Assembly (NCBI RefSeq): GCF_020026455.1
Contig: NZ_JAHHQJ010000009.1
Coordinates: 1-64,000 of the forward strand
Direction: 5' to 3'
From: Alistipes sp.
GTDB lineage: Bacteria; Bacteroidota; Bacteroidia; Bacteroidales; Rikenellaceae
DNA: 64,000 nucleotides
The notes under the pieces were generated by a model. It worked only from the letters and a program-made list of their open reading frames with translations, was not told where the DNA came from and ran no database searches. The position numbers and the translations under genes were made by a program. Positions 44,752-52,317 of the stretch are shown piece after piece (the stretch's first letter is position 1; each line of letters starts with the position of its first letter).

Positions 44752-45711
44752 TTACAAAGTTTTGTCGATCAGGTATTTGTTCCGCTCGGAAGACCCTCGG
44801 TTGATCAGCTCGCCCAAAAATCCGGCCAAAAACAGCTGAACTCCGAGAATCACGGCCAGGATCGCCAGATAGAACAGCGGCTGGTCGGCAACGGGGCGCA
44901 GCGACAGGGCGTGGCTCTGCTTCCAGAGCTTCTCGGCAATGATCCACACCGTCGTGCCGCCGCCGAGCAGGAACATCAGTGTTCCGAGGCTGCCGAAAAA
45001 GTACATCGGAGAGCGCCCGAAATGTGTCATGAACAGCACCGTGATCAGGTCCAGATACCCTTTCACCGTGCGTTCGAGCCCGAATTTCGAACTGCCGTAC
45101 TTGCGGGCGCGATGGTCGACGACCTTCTCGCCGATGCGGCCGAAGCCGGCCTGTTTGGCCAGAAACGGAATGAAGCGGTGCATCTCGCCGTAGACCTCGA
45201 TGGACTTCACCACCTTGCGGCGGTAGGCTTTCAGCCCGCAGTTGAAATCGTGGAGCCGGATGCCCGATGCTGCCCGGGCCGTCCAGTTGAAAAATTTGCT
45301 GGGCCAGCGTTTGCCGATCGGGTCGTGGCGCTTCTTCTTCCACCCCGAGACCAGATCGTAGCCCTCCTCGAGGATCATGCGCCGCAGTTCGGGGATTTCG
45401 TCGGGCGAATCCTGCAGGTCGGCGTCCATCGTGACGACGACCTCGCCTTCAGCTGCCGCAAATCCGCAGTAGAGGGCCGCGGACTTGCCGTAGTTGCGCG
45501 CAAATCCGATGCCGCGGATGGCCGGATAGAGCGTCTTGAGCCGTTCGACCTCCTCCCACGAGCCGTCCGACGAACCGTCGTCGACCAGAATAAGCTCGTA
45601 TGAAAACCCCTTTCCGTGCATCACGCGGTCGATCCACGCCGCCAACTCGGGCAGGGACTCCGCCTCGTTGTAGAGCGGCACTACGACCGATATATCCATC
45701 CGTTTATCCAT
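44752..45711 (-). CDS. GT2 glycosyltransferase with two C-terminal membrane helices
   Basis: 319 residues of the dolichyl-phosphate mannose synthase/ArnC-like type. The catalytic part has SVVVPLYNEAESLPEL, LVDDGSSDGSWE, and MDADLQDSPDEIP with the DxD metal motif, then a WKKKRHDP loop and SSKFGLERTVKGYLDL. Two membrane helices follow (about 235-260 and 270-295). Such enzymes move a sugar from a nucleotide donor to polyprenyl phosphate at the inner membrane. Met5 (MDISVVVP) is an alternative start. It begins two bases after the DUF4199 gene. The acceptor and sugar cannot be told. Confidence 0.93.
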   Translation of the reverse strand: MDKRMDISVVVPLYNEAESLPELAAWIDRVMHGKGFSYELILVDDGSSDGSWEEVERLKTLYPAIRGIGFARNYGKSAALYCGFAAAEGEVVVTMDADLQDSPDEIPELRRMILEEGYDLVSGWKKKRHDPIGKRWPSKFFNWTARAASGIRLHDFNCGLKAYRRKVVKSIEVYGEMHRFIPFLAKQAGFGRIGEKVVDHRARKYGSSKFGLERTVKGYLDLITVLFMTHFGRSPMYFFGSLGTLMFLLGGGTTVWIIAEKLWKQSHALSLRPVADQPLFYLAILAVILGVQLFLAGFLGELINRGSSERNKYLIDKTL

Positions 45712-45713
45712 CC

Positions 45714-46229
45714 TTACCGGGTTGCATCGTCCGAGAATACATCGGGATCACGCTTGGTGAAAGCTGCAATAAACAGACCGAAAAAACCGCCCTTGATTGC
45801 CGAGGCGAGCATTCCACTGAAGATCAGTGTCAGCGGCGAACGCATCAGTTTCATCATCATCTCGATCTGCTCGCCCGTGTAGAAACCGGAGTTTTCGAGA
45901 AAGGAGATCGACGGAGCGATCAGCGCCTGGTATCTCTCCACAAAGAGCCAGTTGGAGGCGACGGCCATGAAGGCGCCCTCGATAAACCCGGCGCAGAGCA
46001 TCACGCCGACCATATACCCCAGGCACTGTCCATAGCTGTATCCCTCGGCCCCGAAGCGCTCCACGCGGCGCCGGGTGAGGTAGCTCAGCAGCAGCACGAA
46101 AACAACGAGCGACAGCAGGCTCAGCAGCATGTGCTGCACGTAAAGGCCCAGCACATTGAAAAGAATAGCGACCAGCGCCATGATCACGCCGGCTTTTGCG
46201 GCATCGTTCCAGAAATTAGTCTTCTTCAT
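45714..46229 (-). CDS. DUF4199 membrane protein
   Basis: 171 residues, beginning MKKTNFWNDAAKAGVIMALVAILFNVLG, with helices at about 13-30, 35-50, 70-90 and 140-160. The YSYGQCLGYMVGVMLCAGFIEGAF segment and the amphipathic part before the last helix are typical of DUF4199. Function unknown. In Bacteroidetes it is commonly found directly ahead of a GT2 glycosyltransferase, as here, so a link to polyprenyl-sugar formation or membrane organisation is possible. First gene of the three-gene operon; no clear promoter box is visible. Confidence 0.9.
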   Translation of the reverse strand: MKKTNFWNDAAKAGVIMALVAILFNVLGLYVQHMLLSLLSLVVFVLLLSYLTRRRVERFGAEGYSYGQCLGYMVGVMLCAGFIEGAFMAVASNWLFVERYQALIAPSISFLENSGFYTGEQIEMMMKLMRSPLTLIFSGMLASAIKGGFFGLFIAAFTKRDPDVFSDDATR

Positions 46230-46332
46230 TTTTCTATCTTGTGTTTAATTTTCTTGTTGTAACCCTCCAAGGCGCCAGTCTTGCCGCGCGACGGCATCAA
46301 GTTTCATCTCCCGGCAGCTCTCCCTCGCTTTT

Positions 46333-46935
46333 TCACTGCAGCTCCCCCTTGCCTTCGCGCAGGATCTCCGGCCCGTCGCCCGTCAGGTCCACGACCGTCG
46401 TGGGGACGTTGTCGCCGATGCCTCCGTCGATGACCAGCGCAACCTGGCGCCCGTAACGCTCGTGGATCAGTTCGGGATCGGTCGTATACTCCACCACCTC
46501 GTCGTCGTCCTTGACCGACGTGGTGATCATCGGGCAGCCCAAGGCCGCGACAACGGCTCGCGCTACGGGACTGGCCGGAATGCGGATGCCGATCGTGCGG
46601 CGCCGTTCGAGCGCCTTGTCCGGGATGCGCGCCGAAGCCGTCAGCACAAAGGTGAACGGACCGGGCAGATTGCGTTTCAGGATCCGGAAAACGGCATTGT
46701 CCACCCGGCAATACTCCGCGACCTGGGCGATGTTTTCGAAAACCACGGTGAACCTCTGCTCGCTCTTGTCCCGGATGCGGCGCAGGCGTTCGATGGCCTT
46801 CGGCGAGCGCAGCGAACAACCGAAGGCATAGACGCTGTCGGTGGGATAAATGATGATTTCATCCCGCTCCAGAGCATCGACGACGCGCTGCAACTCCTTC
46901 TCCGAAGGATTCTGTTCGTATATCTTCGCAAGCAT
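46333..46935 (-). CDS. Sua5/YciO/YrdC-family protein (threonylcarbamoyl-AMP synthase type)
   Basis: 200 residues of the YrdC fold, which in TsaC/Sua5 makes threonylcarbamoyl-AMP for the t6A37 modification of tRNAs reading ANN codons. The start DEIIIYPTDSVYAFGC and the GPFTFVLTAS and GIRIPASPVARAVVAALGCPMITTSV segments mark the family. The final motif reads TTSVKDDD, where TsaC has a Ser-Asn-Ser form, so it is closer to the YciO subgroup, whose role is less certain. There is a promoter 8 bases upstream. Confidence 0.9.
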   Translation of the reverse strand: MLAKIYEQNPSEKELQRVVDALERDEIIIYPTDSVYAFGCSLRSPKAIERLRRIRDKSEQRFTVVFENIAQVAEYCRVDNAVFRILKRNLPGPFTFVLTASARIPDKALERRRTIGIRIPASPVARAVVAALGCPMITTSVKDDDEVVEYTTDPELIHERYGRQVALVIDGGIGDNVPTTVVDLTGDGPEILREGKGELQ

Positions 46936-46942
46936 GGGATTA

Positions 46943-46950
46943 CAAAGATA
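46943..46950 (-). promoter_or_regulatory. -7 box for the YrdC-family gene
   Basis: TATCTTTG on the minus strand, 7 bases before the ATG, implying a nearly leaderless mRNA. Confidence 0.72.
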
Positions 46951-47038
46951 CCAAAAAATATGAGACTAAAGCCAGGATATCCCACTTTTTCCGCGGGTTT
47001 ATTTCCCGAAGCGCGAGGACGGCCCGGTCTGTCGCACA

Positions 47039-47084
47039 AACGGGACGAACGGGACGTATGTCTATACGTCCCGTTCGTCCCGTT
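47039..47084. repeat. Perfect 21-base-pair palindrome
   Basis: Arms 47039-47059 and 47064-47084 are exact reverse complements around a GTCT loop. The arm itself holds a direct repeat of CGGGACGAA/CGGGACGTA. It lies between the end of proS and the promoter of the YrdC gene. No T run follows on either strand. Confidence 0.95.
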
Positions 47085-47131
47085 CGGTTGCGTTTGAACG
47101 GCCTGCGGAAAAGGCCGCCCCAGATCGGAGA

Positions 47132-48616
47132 CTAATAGCTGCGGGCAAACAGTACCCGTCGGTGCGACGGCTTGCCGGAGAAGATGCAGACACCTTCTTC
47201 GTCGACCGCATCGACCGGAATGCAGCGGATCGTGGCCTTCGTGGCCTCCTTGATCGCCACCTCGGTCTCCACCGTGCCGTCCCAGTGGGCCAGAAGGAAG
47301 CCGCCCTTTTCGTCGAGCACCCGCTTGAACTCCTCCCACGTATCGACCTTCGTAATCATCGACTCGCGGTAGGCAAGCGCCTTTTTGTAGATGTTTTCCT
47401 GAATCTCGGTCATCAGCCCCCCGATAAGTTCCACGAGGCCCTCCTGCGAAACGGTCTGCTTCTCAAGCGTGTCGCGGCGCACCAGTTCGATCGTGCCGTT
47501 CTCCAGATCGCGGCCGCCCATGGCCAGTCGCACGGGAACGCCCTTGAGTTCGTACTCGGCGAACTTGAATCCCGGGCGCACGTTGTCCCGGTCGTCGATC
47601 TTCACGCTGAAGCCCTTGGCGCGCAGCTCGGCGGCAACAGCCTCGAAGCGCGAGCAGATCTCGGCGAGTTGCTCGGAAGTCTTGTAGATCGGAACCATGA
47701 CCACCTGTATCGGAGCGAGTTTCGGAGGCAAAACCAGACCGTTATTGTCCGAATGGGCCATGATCAGCGCACCCATCAGACGGGTCGAGACGCCCCACGA
47801 GGTAGCCCACACGTATTCCAGTTTGCCCTCCTTGTTGACATACTGCACGTCGAAGGCCTTGGCGAAGTTCTGGCCCAGGAAGTGCGACGTTCCGCTCTGC
47901 AGCGCCTTGCCGTCCTGCATCAGCGCCTCGATGGTGAGCGTATCCTCGGCGCCCGCGAAACGCTCGTTGGGCGACTTGTGGCCCACAACCACGGGCAGCG
48001 CCATCCACTCCTCGACGAACTGCTGATAGACGCGGATCATCTTTTCGGCCTCCTCGACGGCCTCCTCGCGTGTGGCGTGCGCCGTGTGGCCCTCCTGCCA
48101 CAGGAACTCGGCCGTGCGCAGGAACAGGCGCGTGCGCATCTCCCAGCGCACGACATTGGCCCACTGGTTGCACAGGATCGGCAGGTCGCGGTAGGACTGG
48201 ATCCAGTTCTTATAGGTGTTCCAGATGATCGTCTCCGACGTCGGGCGCACGATCAGTTCCTCCTCCAGTTTGGCGTCGGGATCGACCACGACACCCTTGC
48301 CCTCGGGATCGTTCTTCAGGCGGTAGTGCGTCACCACGGCACACTCCTTGGCAAACCCCTCGACGTGATGGGCCTCCTTCGAGAAGAAGGATTTGGGGAT
48401 GAAGAGCGGAAAATAGGCGTTCTGGTGCCCCGTATCCTTGAACATCTTGTCCAGAGCGGCCTGCATCTTCTCCCAGATGGCGTAGCCGTAAGGTTTGATG
48501 ACCATACATCCGCGAACGGCGGAGTTCTCCGCAAGGCCCGCCTTCACGACCAGGTCGTTATACCACTGCGAGTAGTTCTCGTCGGACTTCGTGAGATCTT
48601 TCAGTTCCTTTGCCAT
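47132..48616 (-). CDS. proS: Prolyl-tRNA synthetase (ProS type 3)
   Basis: 494-residue class IIa aminoacyl-tRNA synthetase that charges tRNA-Pro. It is the archaeal/eukaryotic-like form without the editing insertion. Motif 2 is RWEMRTRLFLRTAEFLWQEGHTAHAT; motif 3 is the LMGALIMAHSDNNGLVLPP region. The anticodon-binding domain follows (about 285-380), then the C-terminal zinc-like domain ending in FARSY with a terminal Tyr, typical of this type. Bacteroidetes usually carry this form. It has its own promoter box. Confidence 0.97.
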   Translation of the reverse strand: MAKELKDLTKSDENYSQWYNDLVVKAGLAENSAVRGCMVIKPYGYAIWEKMQAALDKMFKDTGHQNAYFPLFIPKSFFSKEAHHVEGFAKECAVVTHYRLKNDPEGKGVVVDPDAKLEEELIVRPTSETIIWNTYKNWIQSYRDLPILCNQWANVVRWEMRTRLFLRTAEFLWQEGHTAHATREEAVEEAEKMIRVYQQFVEEWMALPVVVGHKSPNERFAGAEDTLTIEALMQDGKALQSGTSHFLGQNFAKAFDVQYVNKEGKLEYVWATSWGVSTRLMGALIMAHSDNNGLVLPPKLAPIQVVMVPIYKTSEQLAEICSRFEAVAAELRAKGFSVKIDDRDNVRPGFKFAEYELKGVPVRLAMGGRDLENGTIELVRRDTLEKQTVSQEGLVELIGGLMTEIQENIYKKALAYRESMITKVDTWEEFKRVLDEKGGFLLAHWDGTVETEVAIKEATKATIRCIPVDAVDEEGVCIFSGKPSHRRVLFARSY

Positions 48617-48650
48617 GTCGTATTGTGTTTTTTACTTTTATTTCGGAGTG

Positions 48651-48658
48651 CAAATATA
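48651..48658 (-). promoter_or_regulatory. -7 box for proS
   Basis: TATATTTG on the minus strand, 35 bases before the ATG, immediately after the end of mltG. Confidence 0.7.
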
Positions 48659-48664
48659 CGAAAT

Positions 48665-49678
48665 TTATTTAATCTTGCGCCGGTTGAGTTCGTCGCTGTA
48701 TGCCCGGGCGTTCCTGTTGTGCTCGCGAAGGGTTGTGGCAAAGTTGTGGTAGCCGTCGAACTCGAGGCGTGCACAGAAGAAAATGTAGTCGTGCTCCTCG
48801 TAGTTCAGCACGGCATCGATGGCATTCTTCCCGGGCATGCAGATCGGCGAGGGCGGCAACCCCTTGTTCACATACGTATTGTAGGGCGAATCGTATTTCA
48901 GATGGCGGTAGAGGATGCGCCGCAGGCCGAAATCCTGCATGGCGTACTTCACCGTCGGGTCGGCCTGCAGTTTGATGCCCCGGTTCAGGCGGTTGATGTA
49001 GACCCCGGCCACGCGCGCCATCTCGTCGCCCTTGCGGGTCTCCTCGCTGACGATCGAGGCCAGCGTCATCACCTCCAGACGGCTCAGCCCGCTGCGCTGG
49101 CGTCGGGCGTCGCGATCCCGGGTCCAGAAACGGTCGTATTCGCGCTTCATGCGCTTGACGAACTCCTCGGGCGTCACCGTCCAGTAGAATTCGTAGCTGT
49201 CGGGGATGAACATCGAAAAGAGCGTCACGCTGTCGAAGCCGACCTCCGCGGCCAGCTCCTTCGAGGTCAACGCCTGCATGATCGCCGTGGAATCGGCATC
49301 GATCTGCCGCGCGAGTTTCTGCGCCAGCTGGGCCGGGATGCGCACGTTGTTGATCGTAACCCGCACCGGAGTCTGCATCCCCAGTTTGAGCATGCGCGCG
49401 ATTTGGATGACACTCATGCCGCGCCGGAGCACGTAATGACCGGGTTTGAAGCTCGCAGCCAGGTCTATCCTCCGGGCATAGGCCTCGAAAGCCCGGCGGT
49501 GTTTGATCTGCGTCAGCAGCGAATCGACGACCTGTCCGTATCCGGCCCCCCTGCTCACGTAGAGGTTCCGATCCGCAACAACCGCATTTCCATAGAATTG
49601 CCGCTGCAGGACAAGACCCGTGCCGGCCGCCAGGGCAAAGGCCGCCAGCAGGCTCCAGACTAATATTTTCTTACGCAT
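48665..49678 (-). CDS. mltG: Endolytic murein transglycosylase MltG
   Basis: 337 residues. One N-terminal membrane anchor (ILVWSLLAAFALAAGTGLVL, about 5-24), then a LysM-like region (YVLRRGMSVIQIARMLKLG) and the YceG catalytic domain, with MFIPDSYEFYW and LASIVSEETRKGDEM, which carries the catalytic Glu (E212 or E213). QADPTVKYAM and SPYNTYVNKGLPPSPI complete the conserved core. It cuts nascent glycan strands at the inner membrane and helps set peptidoglycan strand length. It is divergent from the SRP RNA gene. Confidence 0.96.
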   Translation of the reverse strand: MRKKILVWSLLAAFALAAGTGLVLQRQFYGNAVVADRNLYVSRGAGYGQVVDSLLTQIKHRRAFEAYARRIDLAASFKPGHYVLRRGMSVIQIARMLKLGMQTPVRVTINNVRIPAQLAQKLARQIDADSTAIMQALTSKELAAEVGFDSVTLFSMFIPDSYEFYWTVTPEEFVKRMKREYDRFWTRDRDARRQRSGLSRLEVMTLASIVSEETRKGDEMARVAGVYINRLNRGIKLQADPTVKYAMQDFGLRRILYRHLKYDSPYNTYVNKGLPPSPICMPGKNAIDAVLNYEEHDYIFFCARLEFDGYHNFATTLREHNRNARAYSDELNRRKIK

Positions 49679-49694
49679 TTCAGGTTTTTTTTTG

Positions 49695-49702
49695 CAAAGA
49701 TA
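49695..49702 (-). promoter_or_regulatory. -7 box for mltG
   Basis: TATCTTTG on the minus strand, 17 bases before the ATG. Confidence 0.75.
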
Positions 49703-49713
49703 TAAAATTTTCC

Positions 49714-49721
49714 TACTTTTG
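49714..49721 (+). promoter_or_regulatory. -7 box for the SRP RNA gene
   Basis: TACTTTTG, ending six bases before the first base of the RNA's closing helix at 49727. Confidence 0.75.
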
Positions 49722-49723
49722 TG

Positions 49724-49828
49724 CCCGGGTGAGTCTTACACGACCAGCTCCTGCAGAATCCCCCAGGCGAGGAATCGAGCAAGGGTATGTGGTTGTAGCG
49801 GTGCGATGCAAGTAGCTCACCCTTTTTT
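49724..49828 (+). ncRNA. ffs: Signal recognition particle RNA (small bacterial type)
   Basis: About 100 bases that fold into one long hairpin. The ends GGGTGAG (49727-49733) and CTCACCC (49816-49822) pair. The apex is CAGG-CGA-GGAA-TCG-AGCA (about 49763-49780), which is the SRP domain IV: a GGAA tetraloop on a three-pair stem between the conserved CAGG and AGCA strands that bind the Ffh M domain. A promoter box lies directly upstream and T6 follows. The sequence has no ORF. Confidence 0.9.
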
Positions 49829-49832
49829 CATA

Positions 49833-49871
49833 ACGGCGCTTTGACCCGGCGGGTCGGAGCGCCGCTTTTTT
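49833..49871 (+). terminator. Terminator after the SRP RNA
   Basis: GGCGCT/AGCGCC stem with an inner GACCC/GGGTC helix, followed by TTTTTT. Confidence 0.88.
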
Positions 49872-49946
49872 ATGTCCGTCACCCGACATCCGCTCCCGTT
49901 TTGGAAAAATAATTGTATCTTGATCCCGCGAAAAAACCGGAAAACA

Positions 49947-50888
49947 ATGGAAAACAGAATCACGAAACTTTTCGGCATCCGCTATCCCGTCATCGCCGGC
50001 GGGATGGTCTGGTGCAGCGGCTGGCGGCTGGCCGCAGCCGTCAGCCAGGCCGGCGGACTGGGGTTGATCGGCTCGGGCTCGATGAGTCCCGAACTGCTGC
50101 GCGAGCACATCCGCAAATGCCGCGCGGCAACCTCCCGGCCGTTCGGCGTCAACGTGCCGCTGGCCTACCGCTATGCGTCCCAACTCATGGAGATCATCAT
50201 GGAGGAGCGCGTCCCGGTGGTCTTCACCTCAGCGGGCAATCCCGCAACCTGGACCGCACGTCTGCACGATGCAGGCTGCCGCGTGGCGCATGTGGTGTCG
50301 AGTTCGAAATTCGCGCTCAAGAGCCGCGAAGCGGGTGTGGACGCCGTGGTGGCCGAAGGTTTCGAGGCCGGAGGCCACAACGGCCGCGAGGAGACGACGA
50401 CCATGGCCCTCGTCCCGCAGGTGCGGCAGGCCGTCGATCTGCCGCTCATCGCCGCGGGAGGCATCGCCACGGGAGCCGGCATGCTGGCCGCTTTCGCCCT
50501 GGGTGCCGAGGGGTGTCAGCTGGGAACGCGCTTTGCGCTCTCGCAGGAGAGTTCGGCCTGCGAGGCCTTCAAACGCCGGTGTGTGGAGGTGCAGGAAGGT
50601 GACACGATCCTGACGCTCAAAAAGGTGATCCCGACACGTCTCGTCCGCAACGAGTTCTGCCGCACGGTCGAGGAGGCCGAAGCGCGCGGCGCCGGGGCCG
50701 AAGAATTGGCGTCCCTGATCGGTCGCGGACGCCCGAAGCGGGGGATTTTCGAAGGAGATCTGGCCAAAGGGGAGCTGGAGATCGGGCAGATAGCCGCCCT
50801 CATCGGAGATCTGCCGCCGGCCGGCGAGATCCTCAGCCGTCTCGTCGCCGAATACGAAGCCGCCCGCGGGAGCCTCGCCCCGCTCTGA
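49947..50888 (+). CDS. FabK/nitronate monooxygenase-family FMN protein
   Basis: 313-residue FMN-dependent TIM-barrel flavoprotein. It begins MENRITKLFGIRYPVIAGGM, with GGLGLIGSGSMSPELLREHI next. The phosphate- and flavin-binding motifs are VVAEGFEAGGHNG, with the conserved His, and PLIAAGGIATGAGMLAAFALGAEGCQLGTRF. Both enoyl-ACP reductase II (FabK) and nitronate monooxygenases share these features. Lineage and length favour FabK, the last step of fatty-acid elongation, but they cannot be told apart here. The Met at 49947 is preferred to a longer ORF that runs into the TATCTTGA box (49916-49923). Confidence 0.88.
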   Translation: MENRITKLFGIRYPVIAGGMVWCSGWRLAAAVSQAGGLGLIGSGSMSPELLREHIRKCRAATSRPFGVNVPLAYRYASQLMEIIMEERVPVVFTSAGNPATWTARLHDAGCRVAHVVSSSKFALKSREAGVDAVVAEGFEAGGHNGREETTTMALVPQVRQAVDLPLIAAGGIATGAGMLAAFALGAEGCQLGTRFALSQESSACEAFKRRCVEVQEGDTILTLKKVIPTRLVRNEFCRTVEEAEARGAGAEELASLIGRGRPKRGIFEGDLAKGELEIGQIAALIGDLPPAGEILSRLVAEYEAARGSLAPL

Positions 50889-51027
50889 TCCCGCCCCGGC
50901 ACGGGGCCCTACCCCACCCGTCGCCGGACGGGAACCCGATGCCGCAGGAACGGGACTCCCGGCGGGATTTCGGGAAAAAGTCGACAATTTGTTTCCGCCA
51001 ACGACGCTCCGTCACCGAAAAATTCGT

Positions 51028-51035
51028 TATATTTG
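51028..51035 (+). promoter_or_regulatory. -7 box for the ABM monooxygenase gene
   Basis: TATATTTG, 30 bases before the ATG at 51066. It rules out an earlier TTG reading. Confidence 0.7.
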
Positions 51036-51065
51036 CAAAACGACAAAACCAAAATACGGAAAACA

Positions 51066-51341
51066 ATGATACGTCTCAATGTATTTATCCGCACAACGGA
51101 AAGCAACCGCGAAGAACTGGTGCGCACGGCCAAGGAGCTGACAACCGCTTCGCTCAAGGACGAAGGATGCGTGGCCTACGACCTGTTCGAAAGCGCCACG
51201 CGCAGCGACGTGCTGATGATCTGCGAAACCTGGAGCGACGCAAAGGCCCTCGCGGCCCACGAACAGGCATCGCATTTCACGACCCTCGTGCCGCGTCTGG
51301 AGCAGCTGGGAGAACTGAAAATCGAGAAGTTCATCTTCTGA
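51066..51341 (+). CDS. Putative quinol monooxygenase, ABM domain (YgiN-like)
   Basis: 91 residues forming a single antibiotic-biosynthesis-monooxygenase ferredoxin-like fold: MIRLNVFIRTTESNREELVRTAKELTTASL, then DEGCVAYDLFESATRSDVLMICETWSD and HEQASHFTTLVPRLEQL. These small dimeric proteins oxidise quinols or small aromatic compounds without a cofactor, and some bind haem. The substrate is unknown. It is monocistronic, and converges on the SOD-rubredoxin gene with a shared terminator. Confidence 0.9.
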   Translation: MIRLNVFIRTTESNREELVRTAKELTTASLKDEGCVAYDLFESATRSDVLMICETWSDAKALAAHEQASHFTTLVPRLEQLGELKIEKFIF

Positions 51342-51363
51342 TCCGATCCCGCAATCCGGGGAC

Positions 51364-51398
51364 AAAAAAACCTCCGCGCTGAAGCGCGGAGGTTTTTC
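51364..51398. terminator. Bidirectional terminator
   Basis: AAAACCTCCGCGCT / AGCGCGGAGGTTTTT, perfect 11-base stem with a two-base loop, between convergent genes. Confidence 0.93.
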
Positions 51399-51408
51399 GT
51401 TTACTCCC

Positions 51409-52146
51409 TTACTCCCCGACAGGTGCGAAGTCGCTCTTGTAGAGTCCGCAGATCGGGCAGGTCCAGTCGTCGGGAATCGCCTCGAAGGGGGTTCCCGGGG
51501 CGATACCCGTCTCGGGATCGCCCTTTGCCGGGTCGTAGACATAGTCGCAGGCCGTGCACTTGTAGCGCTTCGGGATGCAACGGTCGGCGACCTTTTGCCA
51601 GTCGATCAGGTCCCAGAACGCCGCCAGAAAATCGGGACGGCGGTTGCGGTAGTCGATATAATAGGCGTGTTCCCAGACGTCGACGGTCATCACCGGATAC
51701 AGTCCGTCGGTCATCGGGTTGCCGGCATTCGGCTTGGCGACGATCGACAGATTCCCGGACCTGTCCATCGCCAGCCACGCCCATCCGGAACCGAACAGGC
51801 CCACGGCGGCCTTGGTGAACTGCTCCTTGAAGGCCTCCACCGAACCGAACGCCGCGGTGAGTTTGGCGGCCAGCGTCGCCGGCATCGGCTGCTGCGCGGG
51901 GGTCAGCATCCGGAAAAAGAAGGTATGGTTCCAGGCCTGGGCGGCATTGTTGAAAATGCCCCCGTCGGCCTTGCGAACGATCTCGTCAAGCGGCATCTCC
52001 TCGTAAGGCGTTCCGACGATCAAGTTGTTCAGATTGTTCACATAAGTCTGCAAATGCTTTCCGTAGTGGTAGTCGAAGGTCTCTTTGCTCATCTTCGGAG
52101 CAAGCGCTTCCGGTGCATAGGGAAGCTCGGGCATTGTATGTTTCAT
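51409..52146 (-). CDS. sodB: Fe-type superoxide dismutase fused to a C-terminal rubredoxin domain
   Basis: 245 residues. Residues 1-190 are a complete Fe/Mn superoxide dismutase with metal ligands H27, H74, D156 and H160 and the iron-type Gln70 (AAQAWNHTFF), plus the DVWEHAYYIDYRNRRPDF signature. With almost no linker, residues 195-245 form a complete rubredoxin, Cys197-x2-Cys200 and Cys230-x2-Cys233, with GIAPGTPFEAIPDDW between. Plain SodB ends near residue 192. Rubredoxin carries single electrons and is the usual donor of superoxide reductase. The fusion suggests supply or removal of electrons at the iron centre. The start is MKHTMPELPYAPEAL; a longer ORF includes the promoter. Confidence 0.95.
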   Translation of the reverse strand: MKHTMPELPYAPEALAPKMSKETFDYHYGKHLQTYVNNLNNLIVGTPYEEMPLDEIVRKADGGIFNNAAQAWNHTFFFRMLTPAQQPMPATLAAKLTAAFGSVEAFKEQFTKAAVGLFGSGWAWLAMDRSGNLSIVAKPNAGNPMTDGLYPVMTVDVWEHAYYIDYRNRRPDFLAAFWDLIDWQKVADRCIPKRYKCTACDYVYDPAKGDPETGIAPGTPFEAIPDDWTCPICGLYKSDFAPVGE

Positions 52147-52168
52147 GGTCGTGCAAATTAAATTCGCT

Positions 52169-52176
52169 TCAAGATA
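52169..52176 (-). promoter_or_regulatory. Probable -7 box for the SOD-rubredoxin gene
   Basis: TATCTTGA on the minus strand, 22 bases before the ATG; it differs from TAnnTTTG at two positions. The same variant precedes the FabK-like gene. Confidence 0.5.
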
Positions 52177-52251
52177 GCGAAATTTCCGGTCGGTTCTCTC
52201 TTCCGGCCGAAAATAATCATCAATTAACCGAATTGTCATCCCGGGCAAGGG

Positions 52252-52290
52252 GCAAAAAAAACGGGGGCTTCTTCGAAAAGCCCCCGTTGC
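52252..52290 (-). terminator. Terminator of the TPR/barrel operon
   Basis: On the minus strand AACGGGGGCTT / AAGCCCCCGTT followed by eight T. Confidence 0.9.
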
Positions 52291-52317
52291 GGAAAACCGC
52301 TCCCGATGGAAACGGAA

